The notes beneath the pieces were generated by a model. The model searched no databases, was not told the DNA's origin, and saw nothing but the letters and a program-made list of their open reading frames with translations. From Nymphaea colorata (taxonomy: Eukaryota > Streptophyta > Magnoliopsida > Nymphaeales > Nymphaeaceae), in the NCBI RefSeq assembly GCF_008831285.2, contig NC_045142.1, positions 15,813,354-15,877,353 of the forward strand: a stretch of 64,000 nt of DNA. The letters are read 5' to 3'. Position numbers and translations under genes: made by a program. Of the stretch, positions 11,815 to 22,909 are shown piece after piece. Position 1 is the stretch's first letter, and every line of letters begins with the position of its first letter.

Positions 11815-14800
11815 TCAAGTTGGAGCGTATATGTCAAATAGGCTCAACTTGGAACAGCAGCTTTGGAATGGTCCCCTTGCAAGAGCCTTAGTAAAGATAT
11901 CAGCCGTTTGCCCTGTAGTTGAAATGTGTGAGGTACTTACAAACCCCTTTTGAATCATGTCTCTAGTATAGTGACAATCTACTTCAACATGCTTGGTTCT
12001 TTCATGAAAAGCCGGATTATTAGCAATAAACAGTGCAGCTTTGTTATCACATAACAGTTGCATAGGAAGAGGCACTTCGACAGTAAGATCCAACATCAGG
12101 GATCTAACCCACATAACTTCAGCAGTACCCTGAGCCATAGCTCTATACTCAGATTCTGCACTTGATCTGGCAACCACAGTTTGCTTCTTACTCTTCCATG
12201 TAACCAAGTTGGATCCAATAAACACACAAAATCCAGTAGTGGATTTTCTGTCTGAGGGGCATCCTGCATAGTCGGCATCAACATACACAGATATAGTGAG
12301 TGAGGTACCATTCTGAAAGAAGAGTCCCGTTCCTGGTGAATTCTTTAGATACCTAAGAATCATCATAGCAGCATCCCAATGAACTTTCTTGGGCTTATCC
12401 ATAAATTGACTCACTCTGCTAACAGCATAGGCAATGTCAGGTCGAGTAACAGTGATGTATAGGAGCTTCCCAACAATCCCTCTATACTGTCTTGCATCAA
12501 CATCTTCAGTATCATCATCATACAAGCGGGTATTGATATCCATAGGCGTGGATGCAGGCCGACACCCCAGCATCCCTGTCTCTTGCAAAACATCAGTAAC
12601 GTATTTCCTCTGGCACATGATAAGGCCCTTTTGATTTCTGGCAAACTCAATACCAAGGAAATAACGTAGTTCACCAAGGTCCTTGGTGACAAAGTGTTGT
12701 CCAAGGACATCCTTGATGTTGGAAATCCCCTGATCATCATCCCCTGTAACAATGATATCATCAACATAAACAAGAACTATCACCGTACCTGTAGAAGTCT
12801 TCTTGACAAAGAGGGAATGGTCGGCCGAAGAACGTCTGAAGCCCTCATTCTCAATATTCTCTGACAATTTCTGAAACCAAGCTCGAGGACTCTGTTTCAG
12901 ACCATAAATCGCCTTTCGCAATCTGCACACTTTCTGACACTCCCCCTCAGCAACAAACCCTGGTGGTTGCTGCATATACACTTCTTCATGTAAGTCACCA
13001 TAGAGAAAGGCATTTTTGACATCAAGCTGTGAGAGGGACCAATTCTTGCTGACAGCCACAGCAAGGAGAATCCGTAAGGAAGCATGTCGTGCCACAGGAG
13101 AGAAGGTATCATAATAATCAACCCCATAAGTTTGGGTATAGCCTTTTGCAACCAGACGAGCCTTATATCTGTCAATACTGCCATCTGCTCGGTATTTGAT
13201 AGTAAAGACCCATCTGCAACCAACAATGGCTGCATCAACTGAAGGAGTAACAAGGGTCCAGGTGCCTCTAGACTGAAGAGCATCCATCTCTTCTTGCATA
13301 GCCGCTGCCCATTTGGGATCAGAGAGAGCATCCATGGGATTCTGTGGAAGAGCAATAGCCGACAGCCCCTTGACAAACTGTCGGTACATAGGGGTGAGTC
13401 TATCCATGGATAAATGACCAGAGATAGGATGCAAAGTGCAACTGCGTTTGCCTTTCCTTTGAGCAATGGGCACATCAAGTTCATTAGGAGCAGGAACATG
13501 CTCGTGACATACTCCTATGTCATCATTACATAAAACATTGTCAGTTGAGTTTGTGTCAGGAATTACCTTGGGCGTGCTGGGTGAAGGCACAGGTGCACAT
13601 TGAACAGGCGCAGCAGGCTTAGTACGACGATGGTAGACAGCCCCAAAACGTGGATCAACTGGGTTTGGACAACTCATGAGAGGTAGAGGAAATTGGACTT
13701 CATCATTTAATGCAGGCGCCCTTAATTGAGTTCCATTTGGGGAGAAGAAAGAGGTTGATTCAAAAAATGTAACATCAGCACTCACATAATACCGACGAGT
13801 AGAAGGATCATAACATCGATATCCCTTTTGAGTGCGGGAATAACCAACAAAGATCGTTTTGATGGCCCGAGGAGACAACTTATCTCGCCCAGGACCAAGC
13901 AACTGAACAAAGGCAACACATCCAAAAACACGAGGTGGAACAGAAAACAAGTCTCTGTCAGGAAAGAGGACAGAGATAGGAATAAGGTCTCCCAACACAG
14001 ATGACGGCATACGATTAATAAGATAGCATGCTGTGAGAACAGCATCACCCCAGTAAGAATGGGGAACATGGCTATGTATGATAATGGTTCTGGCAACATC
14101 AAGAATATGACGGTGTTTCCGTTCAGCAACCCCATTTTGTTGGGAGGTATAGGCACAAGAAGTTTGGTGGATGATACCCTTATCCCTGAAAAATTGTTCC
14201 AAAGAGGAAGCACAGAACTCAAGAGCATTGTCAGAGCGCACAATTTTGACACAAGTATCAAACTGAGTCAGAATTTCATTGATAAAATTTTTGATTACAT
14301 GACCCACTTCAGATTTATGCTTCATAAGAAAAACCCAACTAACACGACTATAGTCATCGACAGCAACAAGATAATATCGATGACCTTGAAGAGCAGGTGT
14401 ACGACTCGGACCCCAAACATCAAAATGAAGTAACTCAAACACAGAATGGCTACTTCGACTGGGCCGCGGAGGAAAGGATGACCTATGGTGTTTGCCCAAC
14501 TGACAAGACTCGCATTGAAAAGAAGACTTGGGAGACAGCTGAGGAAGAACATGCAGCAGTTTCTGAAACGGTAGATGTCCAAAACGTAAATGCCAAGTAT
14601 AAGCCGAGGATGAGGACGACCCTGCAGAGGTAGATCCAGCAAAGGGAAAGGGATGCACTAGCCTGTAAAGACCTCCCTGTTCACGGCCACTGCCAATCAC
14701 CCTGCCCGTCAGTATATCCTGAAACACAAGAGAAGAGGAGTCAAATATCGCACGACAGTTTAAATCTCTGGTAATCTGACTGATAGATAGTAGGCTATGT

Positions 14801-16020
14801 GGGAATTCTGGTGCATGAAGAACATGTTGCAATGGTAATGATGAAGTAAGTTGGACCTCTCCAAGTCCAACAACGGGAGAATATTTGCCATCTGCTAGAA
14901 TAACCGAGCGACCAGGTGGAGTAGGGACATAAGAAGTAAACTGTGCCTTGTCTCCACAGAGATGTGTCGATGCACCTGAATCAATGAGCCAATCTGTAGT
15001 GTCAGAATACATACCAGATGAAGATGCACTGGCAGCAGTAGTGATAGTAGAGGTGGTCGGATCAGGAGCTTGTTGAGGTCTATCTCCAATCAAGTGTCTC
15101 AACTGAGAGATAATATCATCTGCACGTAACTCACTGGAGGAAACAGGATGTTGAGTCTTAGGCTGCTCTGGAGAATCAGTAAAAACAGTCTGATTGGCAA
15201 CAGCTGGACGACCATGTTTCTGCCAACACTTATCCACAGTGTGACCAATGCGATGACAAAACTGACATACTGGGCGCGAAGGGGTATTGCCACGGCCACG
15301 GTATCCTCGTCCTCTGGCAAAGAGGGACCCACCTCTGCCACGAGTAGCAAGCATAGCAGAAGTGGTATCAAGAACAGTCGATGAAGGGATTGGAATTCTG
15401 CTTAGCCTACTATAAGCTTCATCAATAGGAGGAATCGAGGGACTAGTGAGCATCTGATTCTTTGCTGATTCATAAACAGAGTCTAATCCAGACAGAAATA
15501 CTCCGACCATAAGCATATCTCTGTATGCCTTCTGTTGCTCACACTTACATGCAGGAAAGTAGCTGTTTAGTCTCTCAAACATGGACTTGAGACTAGAATA
15601 ATAAGTATGTAGAGGGCGACCATCTTGGCGCATCTGATGAATATCATGATGAAGCTGCATAATTCTGGTTTCATTCCTTGCTTGTGAATAGGTGGCTGCA
15701 AGGGAATCCCACATATCCTTTGCACTTTCCTTATGCAGGACTTCATTGGCAATGTCTTGAGTAAGAGTACCAACAATCCATACCATAACCAACGAATTAT
15801 CTTTAAACCAAGTAGTATATTTTCCTACCTTCTGTACGGGCTCGGGCTCCAATATAAGATGTTCCTTCTCATGAGCGATCAAGGTTCTTTTTACTTGCAT
15901 GGCCCACATCTCGTAATTACCCCCATCCATTTTGGTGATAAAGCTGGAAAATGGGGAACTCTTCATCTCTCCCGACGACACAAAGGAAGAGGTATTAGCG
16001 CCGCTGCTAATTTCAGACAT
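11815..16020 (-). CDS. Full-length Copia gag-pol polyprotein (1401 aa)
   Basis: One uninterrupted frame with all Copia domains in order: gag (about 1-250, MDGGNYEMWAMQVKRTL); CCHC zinc knuckle CQFCHRIGHTVDKC (about 250-265); aspartic protease WLIDSGASTHL (about 345); integrase HHCC zinc finger, then a core with the catalytic motifs HFDVWGPS, RSDNALEF and GVAERKH; RT with LVYVDDIIVTG; RNase H with DADYAGCPSDRKST; C-terminus LSLFDIYAPT. The start at 16020 is followed by a Ser-rich N-terminus typical of Copia gag. The 634-bp leader to the 5' LTR is GC-rich. The stop overlaps the polypurine tract region. All catalytic residues seen are intact, so the element may be able to move. Confidence 0.95.
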   Translation of the reverse strand: MSEISSGANTSSFVSSGEMKSSPFSSFITKMDGGNYEMWAMQVKRTLIAHEKEHLILEPEPVQKVGKYTTWFKDNSLVMVWIVGTLTQDIANEVLHKESAKDMWDSLAATYSQARNETRIMQLHHDIHQMRQDGRPLHTYYSSLKSMFERLNSYFPACKCEQQKAYRDMLMVGVFLSGLDSVYESAKNQMLTSPSIPPIDEAYSRLSRIPIPSSTVLDTTSAMLATRGRGGSLFARGRGYRGRGNTPSRPVCQFCHRIGHTVDKCWQKHGRPAVANQTVFTDSPEQPKTQHPVSSSELRADDIISQLRHLIGDRPQQAPDPTTSTITTAASASSSGMYSDTTDWLIDSGASTHLCGDKAQFTSYVPTPPGRSVILADGKYSPVVGLGEVQLTSSLPLQHVLHAPEFPHSLLSISQITRDLNCRAIFDSSSLVFQDILTGRVIGSGREQGGLYRLVHPFPFAGSTSAGSSSSSAYTWHLRFGHLPFQKLLHVLPQLSPKSSFQCESCQLGKHHRSSFPPRPSRSSHSVFELLHFDVWGPSRTPALQGHRYYLVAVDDYSRVSWVFLMKHKSEVGHVIKNFINEILTQFDTCVKIVRSDNALEFCASSLEQFFRDKGIIHQTSCAYTSQQNGVAERKHRHILDVARTIIIHSHVPHSYWGDAVLTACYLINRMPSSVLGDLIPISVLFPDRDLFSVPPRVFGCVAFVQLLGPGRDKLSPRAIKTIFVGYSRTQKGYRCYDPSTRRYYVSADVTFFESTSFFSPNGTQLRAPALNDEVQFPLPLMSCPNPVDPRFGAVYHRRTKPAAPVQCAPVPSPSTPKVIPDTNSTDNVLCNDDIGVCHEHVPAPNELDVPIAQRKGKRSCTLHPISGHLSMDRLTPMYRQFVKGLSAIALPQNPMDALSDPKWAAAMQEEMDALQSRGTWTLVTPSVDAAIVGCRWVFTIKYRADGSIDRYKARLVAKGYTQTYGVDYYDTFSPVARHASLRILLAVAVSKNWSLSQLDVKNAFLYGDLHEEVYMQQPPGFVAEGECQKVCRLRKAIYGLKQSPRAWFQKLSENIENEGFRRSSADHSLFVKKTSTGTVIVLVYVDDIIVTGDDDQGISNIKDVLGQHFVTKDLGELRYFLGIEFARNQKGLIMCQRKYVTDVLQETGMLGCRPASTPMDINTRLYDDDTEDVDARQYRGIVGKLLYITVTRPDIAYAVSRVSQFMDKPKKVHWDAAMMILRYLKNSPGTGLFFQNGTSLTISVYVDADYAGCPSDRKSTTGFCVFIGSNLVTWKSKKQTVVARSSAESEYRAMAQGTAEVMWVRSLMLDLTVEVPLPMQLLCDNKAALFIANNPAFHERTKHVEVDCHYTRDMIQKGFVSTSHISTTGQTADIFTKALARGPFQSCCSKLSLFDIYAPT

Positions 16021-16654
16021 CGCTCAACACAATGGAGGAAACCGAGCCACGGAATAGGAAGTGCAGGCAAAAAGAAGACAATCACATATCGAAAGACAAC
16101 ATGCTGATCATGAAGCAGTTAACACGGGCAGCAATCCATAAGTCTGATCGGCTGGAAGAGGCAACAACAGAACTGAACGAAGACAGATTACCAAAGGCGA
16201 CAGCGAAGACGCTGAGAGGAAAATCAGCGTGCAGAGCAGCGGCGGAGTAGAGGAGGCGATGCAGCGAAGACGCTGAGAAGAAAATTAGCGTGCAGGGCAG
16301 CGGCGGAGCAGAGGAGAATGGTGGAGACAGCAAGGGCGATGCAGCGTGCAGCGGCAGCGGAGAAGCAACAGTGACAGACGGCGGGCGGAGGTGACAGTCA
16401 CGGTGGGCAGCGGCGAAGATGACTGCAACAGCGGACGGAGGCGTCGGGCGGAGAAGACAGCAACGGGCGGAGGCGTCGGGCGGAGAGGTCAGGACAGCGA
16501 CTGGCAGAGGCGTCGGGTGGCGAGGTCAGCGACGGGCGGAGATGGGTGGACACGAGCGGGTGGAGGAAGCGCAGCGATGGGCGCGGTCAGGCGGCGGGCG
16601 GCGCCGCTCAATCGGCGCGCCAAGGAGGAGGAGACGGCTGCTGCTCTGATACCA
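16021..16654 (-). other. Untranslated leader and primer-binding site of nested Copia
   Basis: A 634-bp leader between the 5' LTR and the gag start, rich in GGCGGAG-type repeats on the plus strand. It ends with TGGTATCAGAGC (minus strand) directly against the LTR, matching the 3' end complement of initiator methionine tRNA used by plant Copia elements. Confidence 0.85.
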
Positions 16655-16819
16655 TGATAAGATTAGAAAGAATAATCTTTGATTAACCTCGAAATCTGCC
16701 CTAACTCCTCTTTATATAGACTAGAGGAGAGAGAGAAGTTACAAGAGAAACATCTAAAGGAAAAGTTATTACAAAAGTACCCTCTTAAACCTAAAACTGA
16801 ATATAAACACATCTTAACA
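16655..16819 (-). repeat. 5' LTR of nested Copia
   Basis: 165 bp, identical by eye to 11643-11807. It contains a TTTATATAG TATA-like stretch and is followed by the ATGTT target duplication. Confidence 0.95.
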
Positions 16820-18798
16820 ATGTTCTAAGAAGGTAACATCCCTCGTAACATAAACTCGACCAGTGATGAGGTCAATACATCTGTACCCTTTCTGAGTAGG
16901 AGAGTACCCCACAAACACACCTTTGATAGACCTGTGATTAAGTTTCTTAACATTTGGACTGTGATTATGGATAAAGCACACACAACCAAAAACACGAGGA
17001 GGGAGAAGAAATGGTGGACGACTGCCATGCAGCAACGAGTGGGGAGTCCTACCATGCAGAACACGACTGGGCATGCGGTTGATGAGATATGCACTAGTAA
17101 GAACTACATCACCCCAATAATGTTTCGGAAGATTTCTCTGAAACAAAAGAGCCCTAGTGACATTAAGAAACTGACAATTTTTCCTTTCAGCCACCCCATT
17201 TTGAGGGGGGGTGTAACTACAAAACGTCTCATGAACAATCCCCCTTTGTCGAAGAAACTCCTCAACGGACTGACACATATATTCATGGGCATTATTGGAC
17301 CGGAACGTTTTAATATTTGCACCATATTGAGTATGCACAAGAAGAATGAAAGTCTCGATGATATGAGGGACCTCACTGCGACCTTTTAACAAGTACACAA
17401 AGGTGGCACGAGAGAAATCATCAATGAAAGTGATAAAATATTGAAAACCTTGACGGGTATGAATTCCCGAAGGCCCCCATACATCCGAGTGAATCAAGGA
17501 AAAAGCTTCATTAACACAACTAGTAGAAATAGGGTAAGAAGCCCTCACATGTTTGGCAAACTAACAAACATCACAAGAAATGGAAGACAAATCCAATGAA
17601 GAACACAAGTCGGGAAACAACTGTTTCAAAATCCCAAAAGGTAAATGCCCAAAACGTTCATGTCAGTACAAGAAGGACTGAAGACAATCTTCTCTTCATT
17701 TATCTGTCTTGCGGATCGCTGCCATAAGAGCAGTAGCCACACGTATGGGAAGACGATATAAGCCATCAGAAGCCAAACCAATCTCAATCCTCTTCCTTAT
17801 TACCAAGTCCTGCAAAACACAGCGATCGGCAGAGAAAATAAGTTCACAATTCAATTCTTTAGTAAGTCTACTGACTGACAAGAGATTTAAAGGAAACTGG
17901 GGGACATGTAATGCGCCCCGCACAGGAAATTTATCCAACAAGGACAGAGTTCCTTCGCCTGCCACACAGGTAGAGGAACCATCTGCGAGAGAAACACGTT
18001 CCCTTCCTGACGACAACTTGTACTCATGAAACAATTTTGGATTACCTGTCATGTGATGAGTAGCATCACTATCTACAATACATTCCCCCATAGAAGAGTT
18101 ACCTTTATCGCCAATAACTGCAAGAGCATGATTAGCCTTAGTCTCCTCTGATGTCTCGACCTGATTGACATCGATCCGGCCCAAGTAAGCCCTCAGTTCA
18201 CGAATCTGATCAGCCGAAATGGAGAGTTTTCCTCCACTAGATTTGGACACCTCAGACACGGGTGTCTTCCCAATAGAAGACCTCCCTCTGTTACCTTTCT
18301 TCTCTGGATGGAGATCCCAACAATAGTCCACGGTATGACCTGTCTTCTTGCAGTGGGCGCATCGGCGAGGGGGCCTAGTCAGGCCTCCAGGACCACGACT
18401 CACAAGTGCTGATCTGTCATGAGAGGGCACAAGATCCCTCTTGCCTTCATTTGTAACCAGCCTTCTCTGTTCTTCCGCTTCAACATAGGAGTACACATCC
18501 TCAATACTGGACACTTTCCCTGAATTCAGAATCTGGCTTCTAACACTTTCAAAGTCATCATTTAAACCAGCTAAAAAGAGAAACACCCTGTTTTCCCATT
18601 CCTGGACAACATGAAGTGCCTGATCTTGAGGACAATGCCAATTGCCAAGGAATATCAGAATGATAGTCAAGTTCTTTCCACTTGGCTTTCAAAGCCCCAT
18701 AATAATCTGCAACAGAAGAGTTCCCTTGTCGAAGGCCATAGACAGTCTTCATGATTTGGTAAGTACGAATGGTCGTTTTCTTTTGGCCATACATTTGC

Positions 18799-19098
18799 TC
18801 TGATACCACGTCAGGAGTAGGGAGCGACGGGTGATGGCAGGGAGCAGCTCTCAACGAGGGGACAGCGGAAGATGCAAAGAGGGGAACGCCGGAACTCCAC
18901 GGCGGTAGAGAAACAGTGGCAGACGCAGGGCGACGGTAGGCAGGGCATCGGTGGCGTCGGGCGATGTGTCGAGCACGTGCGGCGGGGGCAGGAAGGAGCC
19001 CGTCGATGAACAGTGCCGGACCGATATCTCCTCCAACACGAACAAAAAAAAAAAAAATCACAAAACAGTAACACTGGAACTTCACGGCTCTGATACCA
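18799..19098 (-). other. Rearranged leader of outer Copia with two primer-site copies
   Basis: TGGTATCAGAGC occurs on the minus strand both at the LTR (19087-19098) and inside the gag remnant (about 18798-18809), where it directly precedes the codons for QMYGQKK. The related element at 56 kb has about 140 residues of gag N-terminus before that point, beginning MAASSSS. The outer copy has instead about 290 bp of leader-like DNA. This looks like a deletion or template switch joined at the primer-site motif. Confidence 0.6.
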
Positions 19099-19337
19099 TG
19101 TAGAAACACGAACAAGAAGAGGAAAAACGGTGATCACGATGTAACGTGGAAAACCCTCAACACGAGGGAGAAAAAACCACGAATGAGGAGGAGCCGATGC
19201 CCACTAGCTACCAGACTCTCTCTCTCCTTAGATTTTCATTCACACTTAAGATTAGGGTTACACTGATATAAGTATGCCCTAATAAGGACATACTGGATCG
19301 GGTCAGACCCAAACCCAAAACATAAGATCCATCAACA
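19099..19337 (-). repeat. 5' LTR of outer Copia element
   Basis: 239 bp, TGTAGAAACACG to CATCAACA. It differs from the 3' LTR at only a few positions. Confidence 0.92.
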
Positions 19338-19338
19338 T

Positions 19339-19387
<49 letters not shown>

Positions 19388-19445
19388 AGGTGGATCCCTC
19401 TGACGGGGAGGAATTCCCTCTCATCAAGGCCACCCAATGCTTCTT

Positions 19446-19480
<35 letters not shown>

Positions 19481-20131
19481 CGAACAAGAGAGAGTGGTAG
19501 CCACCATACCCTCATATGCCATAATGGAAATTCTTTGGACCATCAGTTTTAATATTAAACTATGTTACATAGGTATTCCTAAAAGGCTGCCACACCCGTG
19601 TCGGAACTGGCACTGGTGCTTCTTCAACAATGCACATCTGATGCGGTGAGTTGGGCCAAAACTGACCATTTCAAATGCACACCTAACTAAACTAGCTCTA
19701 ATACAAAAATTTATATATAAATATACAAAAATGAGACTTTTAAACAGTTAAATAACTATATAACAAAAGATGTATATACATACACTTATAAATACAACCT
19801 CACCGCACACACACCTAATTTTTTTTAAAAGTTGCTGCATTTGCATCCACAGACGCACCAACACCCACACTATGTGACATAGATATTAAGTTGAGAAAAA
19901 TTGAAAGCCAAGTTACCTTTAAAGACATAGAAATACCCTTCAAAGGAGGAAACAAATAAGTTTCCTTAGTCAAGAGTCAAGACTTCTTGCTTCTTTTTAG
20001 AAGATATTTTGGTCTATTCAAAATACAGTTTAACTTTTATTTTCTTATTTTAATATCCATTATCTAATCTCTTTGAAGTTGATAGCCCAAAGTCAAAAGA
20101 TTTCTATTAAGTTAGGCATATGAGGGTTTCG

Positions 20132-20189
<58 letters not shown>

Positions 20190-20614
20190 GTTTTGGAGTT
20201 TTAAAGGGCGGGGAGCGAGCTTGAAAAAAAATAAGAAAAAAAGAAGGAAAAGTATTGTAAATTTTTAAAAATTTAAAAAATCCTAAAAATTAGGGGAAAA
20301 TAAAATAAATAAATAACTAATAAGACAATGAGTGTATGATTTTACATATATGTATACTATATGATTATAATTATATGTATAACATAAACACAATAACCAT
20401 CAATTATTTAGAGCTTCACACCAATGTGCACCTGATTTCTGGTGTAGCAGCAAATTTACAGCGTGGTCAGCACCCATGTGACAAACCTAGTAATCACGGT
20501 GAAGTTCAAAATATGCAGAAAAATTAATGGACACGCTTCAACACGATGTGTGCATTCCATTTAGAGCCCCTTAACCCACACGAGCATGTGACTCATCAGC
20601 ATAAGAATGTGAGA

Positions 20615-20679
<65 letters not shown>

Positions 20680-21233
20680 CAAGCATGCGAGAGAGACTGA
20701 GAGAACCACTGGTTGTGTGGAAACTGGAAACCCAGCAGAGAGACGGCAGAAACTAAGAGATGGGGAAAAGAACGAAGATAAATTGAGAGAGATGGGAGGA
20801 GAACAGACAGAAAGAGAGATGGGGAAGAGATGGATAGATGGCTAAGAGGACATTTAAACTTTGGGTAAGACCGTAAGAGAAAGAAAATCAAGAATGAAAC
20901 CTGTTCCCTACCTCAATGGACTGAATGAGCAGCAGGTGTTTTCTCCAACTCCCACGGCATAACTTGTTTTCTCCAAAAACTCTACAACGCCCAGCTCCTT
21001 CCTCCCCAAATAGCTCGACTCAGGTATCATCGATGAAGCCGACCTTTTTTTTGAAAACGTCTGCTACAGCCACTATAATTTTCAAATATTACAAGTTATG
21101 CCACCAGCCCCAAAGCAAATGAACGCATAAAAAAAGACGCGTTTTTCTCGTCTTTTTCAAGTTTTTCTCCTTTTTTCTAAAAAATTATAATTTTTTCTTA
21201 TTATCATGCGGCATTCTCAAAAAAATAATGTGT

Positions 21234-21271
<38 letters not shown>

Positions 21272-22548
21272 AATGATGACTCTAATCACTCAACGTACTT
21301 CGTTTAATTTAATATGATGAACAGTTTTTAAAAAAATAATAATAACAAATATTTTTATTATTTAATATTAGTTTAACAAATACTATTGTATTTTTTTTAA
21401 TTCTATTGTTCCATCCACGAAACAGTAGTAAATTGCAAGGCTGTGGCCTGTGGACCACCGCAGCACCTAAAAATATATGCACTTCATATGTTTTTGTGTA
21501 ATATTGTAAGTGATCAAGAGTCATACCTGCACTTTATATGTTTCAAATTAGCATGATTCATTGTTGCTTACAGAATTTACTATTTTTTGGTGTCGAAGTG
21601 TCAAATTTTCAAAGGCTTGCCATGTAGTCACTCATACCACACCGACATGGCGACACCCATATGCGTGTCAACGCAACATAAAATTAACACTTGGAAAAAT
21701 GTTGGATACTGTCACGTTTTTCAGTTGATTTTTTTAGATTTGGCACAGTTTATAATCATTTAATCATCAGGGTGCGCATTAGAGGTTAGTGCACACGCTC
21801 ATATTTTGAGAGTGTTTGCATTTCATATTGCACAATGGACGTACTCATATCTTCTAATCCTCAGGCCACATGGGAGAGATTAGTGCAGACACTCATGTTG
21901 TTTGATAGTGTTCATATTTCATACTACAGATTATCTGTGTACGTATGATTATGCAGAAAGTAACAAGTATTGTTTAATACCTATTGATCAATAAACAAGC
22001 AAATAATAAATATAAACATGATTAAAGTTTAAACAATTTAAAACAACAAATGATGAACGATTGTATGCTCAAAAAATTACGACTTGACTACCGGGACAGG
22101 GGCAGAGGGAGGGGGGCCTGCTTGGGCCCTGGCCTCACCTAAGCGAATAGATGATAACCTACATCCAAAATCAGGTTCAGGTAAGTCCAGCTTAGTAAAA
22201 TATATATATATATATATATAAAATAATTTTTTTTAATATAAACATATTTTTAATAATAAAATGTATATGATTATTAAATAAAAATAATATGGGAAGGCTG
22301 AGGAGCCGCCCTCAACGATGAGTGTTTATGAAATAAAATAAAATAAAAAGCAAGAAAAAGAAATGAGCGGGAATGCACATCGGAAGTACACGGCAGATAT
22401 AATGTTGACGCTGGGGAATTCAATGTTTGTCCATCCCCTCAGCCACGTAGGTTTAAAAAGTGTGCCCTTGGACCCAGACACCGAACATCAAAAAAGTGCT
22501 GTGAGGCACATGGTGACTGATGCGTGCACCTCACAGAAGCGTAACCTT
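19338..22548. other. AT-rich intergenic DNA with microsatellites
   Basis: Holds AT tracts at about 19341-19371, 20136-20187, 20619-20678, 21236-21266 and 22199-22220, and a GT tract at about 19447-19479. The short frames across these tracts are low-complexity. No gene or complete element was recognised. Confidence 0.6.
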
Positions 22549-22909
22549 CCTTGTTTGGTTGGGGACGGAAAGGGAGGGAAGGAAAAAGAATAGAATGGAA
22601 AGGAAATGAAAAAGGTGATTAAAAAACTTGTTTGGATAAAAAAGAAAGGAAAGAAAAGAAAAGACTAAAATCTTCTTCCGTTTTTCTTCTAGAGGTGGGT
22701 CCTCATGGGTATTATGGGCAAAAAAAACTTTTCATCTTCCTTTCATTTTCTTTTCCTCCCAATCTCTCCGATTTGGAAGGGATTGAATTTACATTAATCT
22801 ATCCTTTTCTTTCCCTTCCTTTCCTTTCCTTTCCCTTCATTCGCAGCCAAACATACTTTGTCTTTTTCTCTTCATTTCCCTGCTTTCTAATTAGCCAACC
22901 AAACAAAGG
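22549..22909. mobile_element. MITE-like foldback element
   Basis: The ends are CCTTGTTTGGTTGG (22549-22562) and its near-exact inverse CCAACCAAACAAAGG (22895-22909). The left half is purine-rich and the right half pyrimidine-rich, so the whole 361 bp could fold on itself. Ends of the TTGTTTGGTT type occur in Tourist- or hAT-like plant MITEs. No clear target duplication was identified, so the family is open. Confidence 0.45.

Larger units (their letters stand above)
11643..16819 (-). mobile_element. Young nested Ty1/Copia retrotransposon, apparently intact
   Basis: 5177 bp with two 165-bp LTRs (11643-11807 and 16655-16819) that look identical base for base. A perfect 5-bp target duplication ATGTT lies at 11638-11642 and 16820-16824. 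The primer site TGGTATCAGAGC (16643-16654 on minus) touches the 5' LTR. The polypurine tract GAGGGGGAGTG touches the 3' LTR. It sits in the integrase region of the older Copia element in the same orientation. The short LTRs and 5-kb size resemble small Copia lineages such as Ale, but the lineage is not established here. Confidence 0.96.
9628..19115 (-). pseudogene. Outer Copia gag-pol, broken and split by the nested element
   Basis: Blocks in transcription order: gag remnant (about 18780-18560) and gag zinc knuckle CAHCKKTGHTVDYC plus protease (18670-17696); integrase core (17548-16814); the nested element; integrase to RT linker (11595-11035); RT and RNase H (10977-9628) with LVYVDDMIVTG and DADWAGCGDTRRST. 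Apart from the breaks, the protease site reads DSDATHHM instead of DSGATHHM, and one integrase catalytic Asp is Asn (FRSNNAHEY against FRSDNAREY in the related copy). It cannot encode a working polyprotein. Confidence 0.88.
9395..19337 (-). mobile_element. Degenerate Ty1/Copia retrotransposon carrying a nested Copia insertion
   Basis: LTRs of 239 bp at 9395-9633 and 19099-19337 begin TGTAGAAACACG and end CATCAACA. The flanks TATAT and TAGAT differ by one base, consistent with a slightly decayed 5-bp target duplication in AT-rich DNA. The primer site TGGTATCAGAGC (19087-19098, read on minus) abuts the 5' LTR. A GAGGGGGAGTG polypurine tract abuts the 3' LTR. Without the nested element the copy is about 4.76 kb, roughly 1.15 kb shorter than its relative at 56107-62022. 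Much of the gag N-terminus is missing. Confidence 0.93.

Noticed and set aside
12096-15776. Multiple minor frames within the nested Copia
   Set aside because: Shadow frames of the 1401-aa polyprotein.
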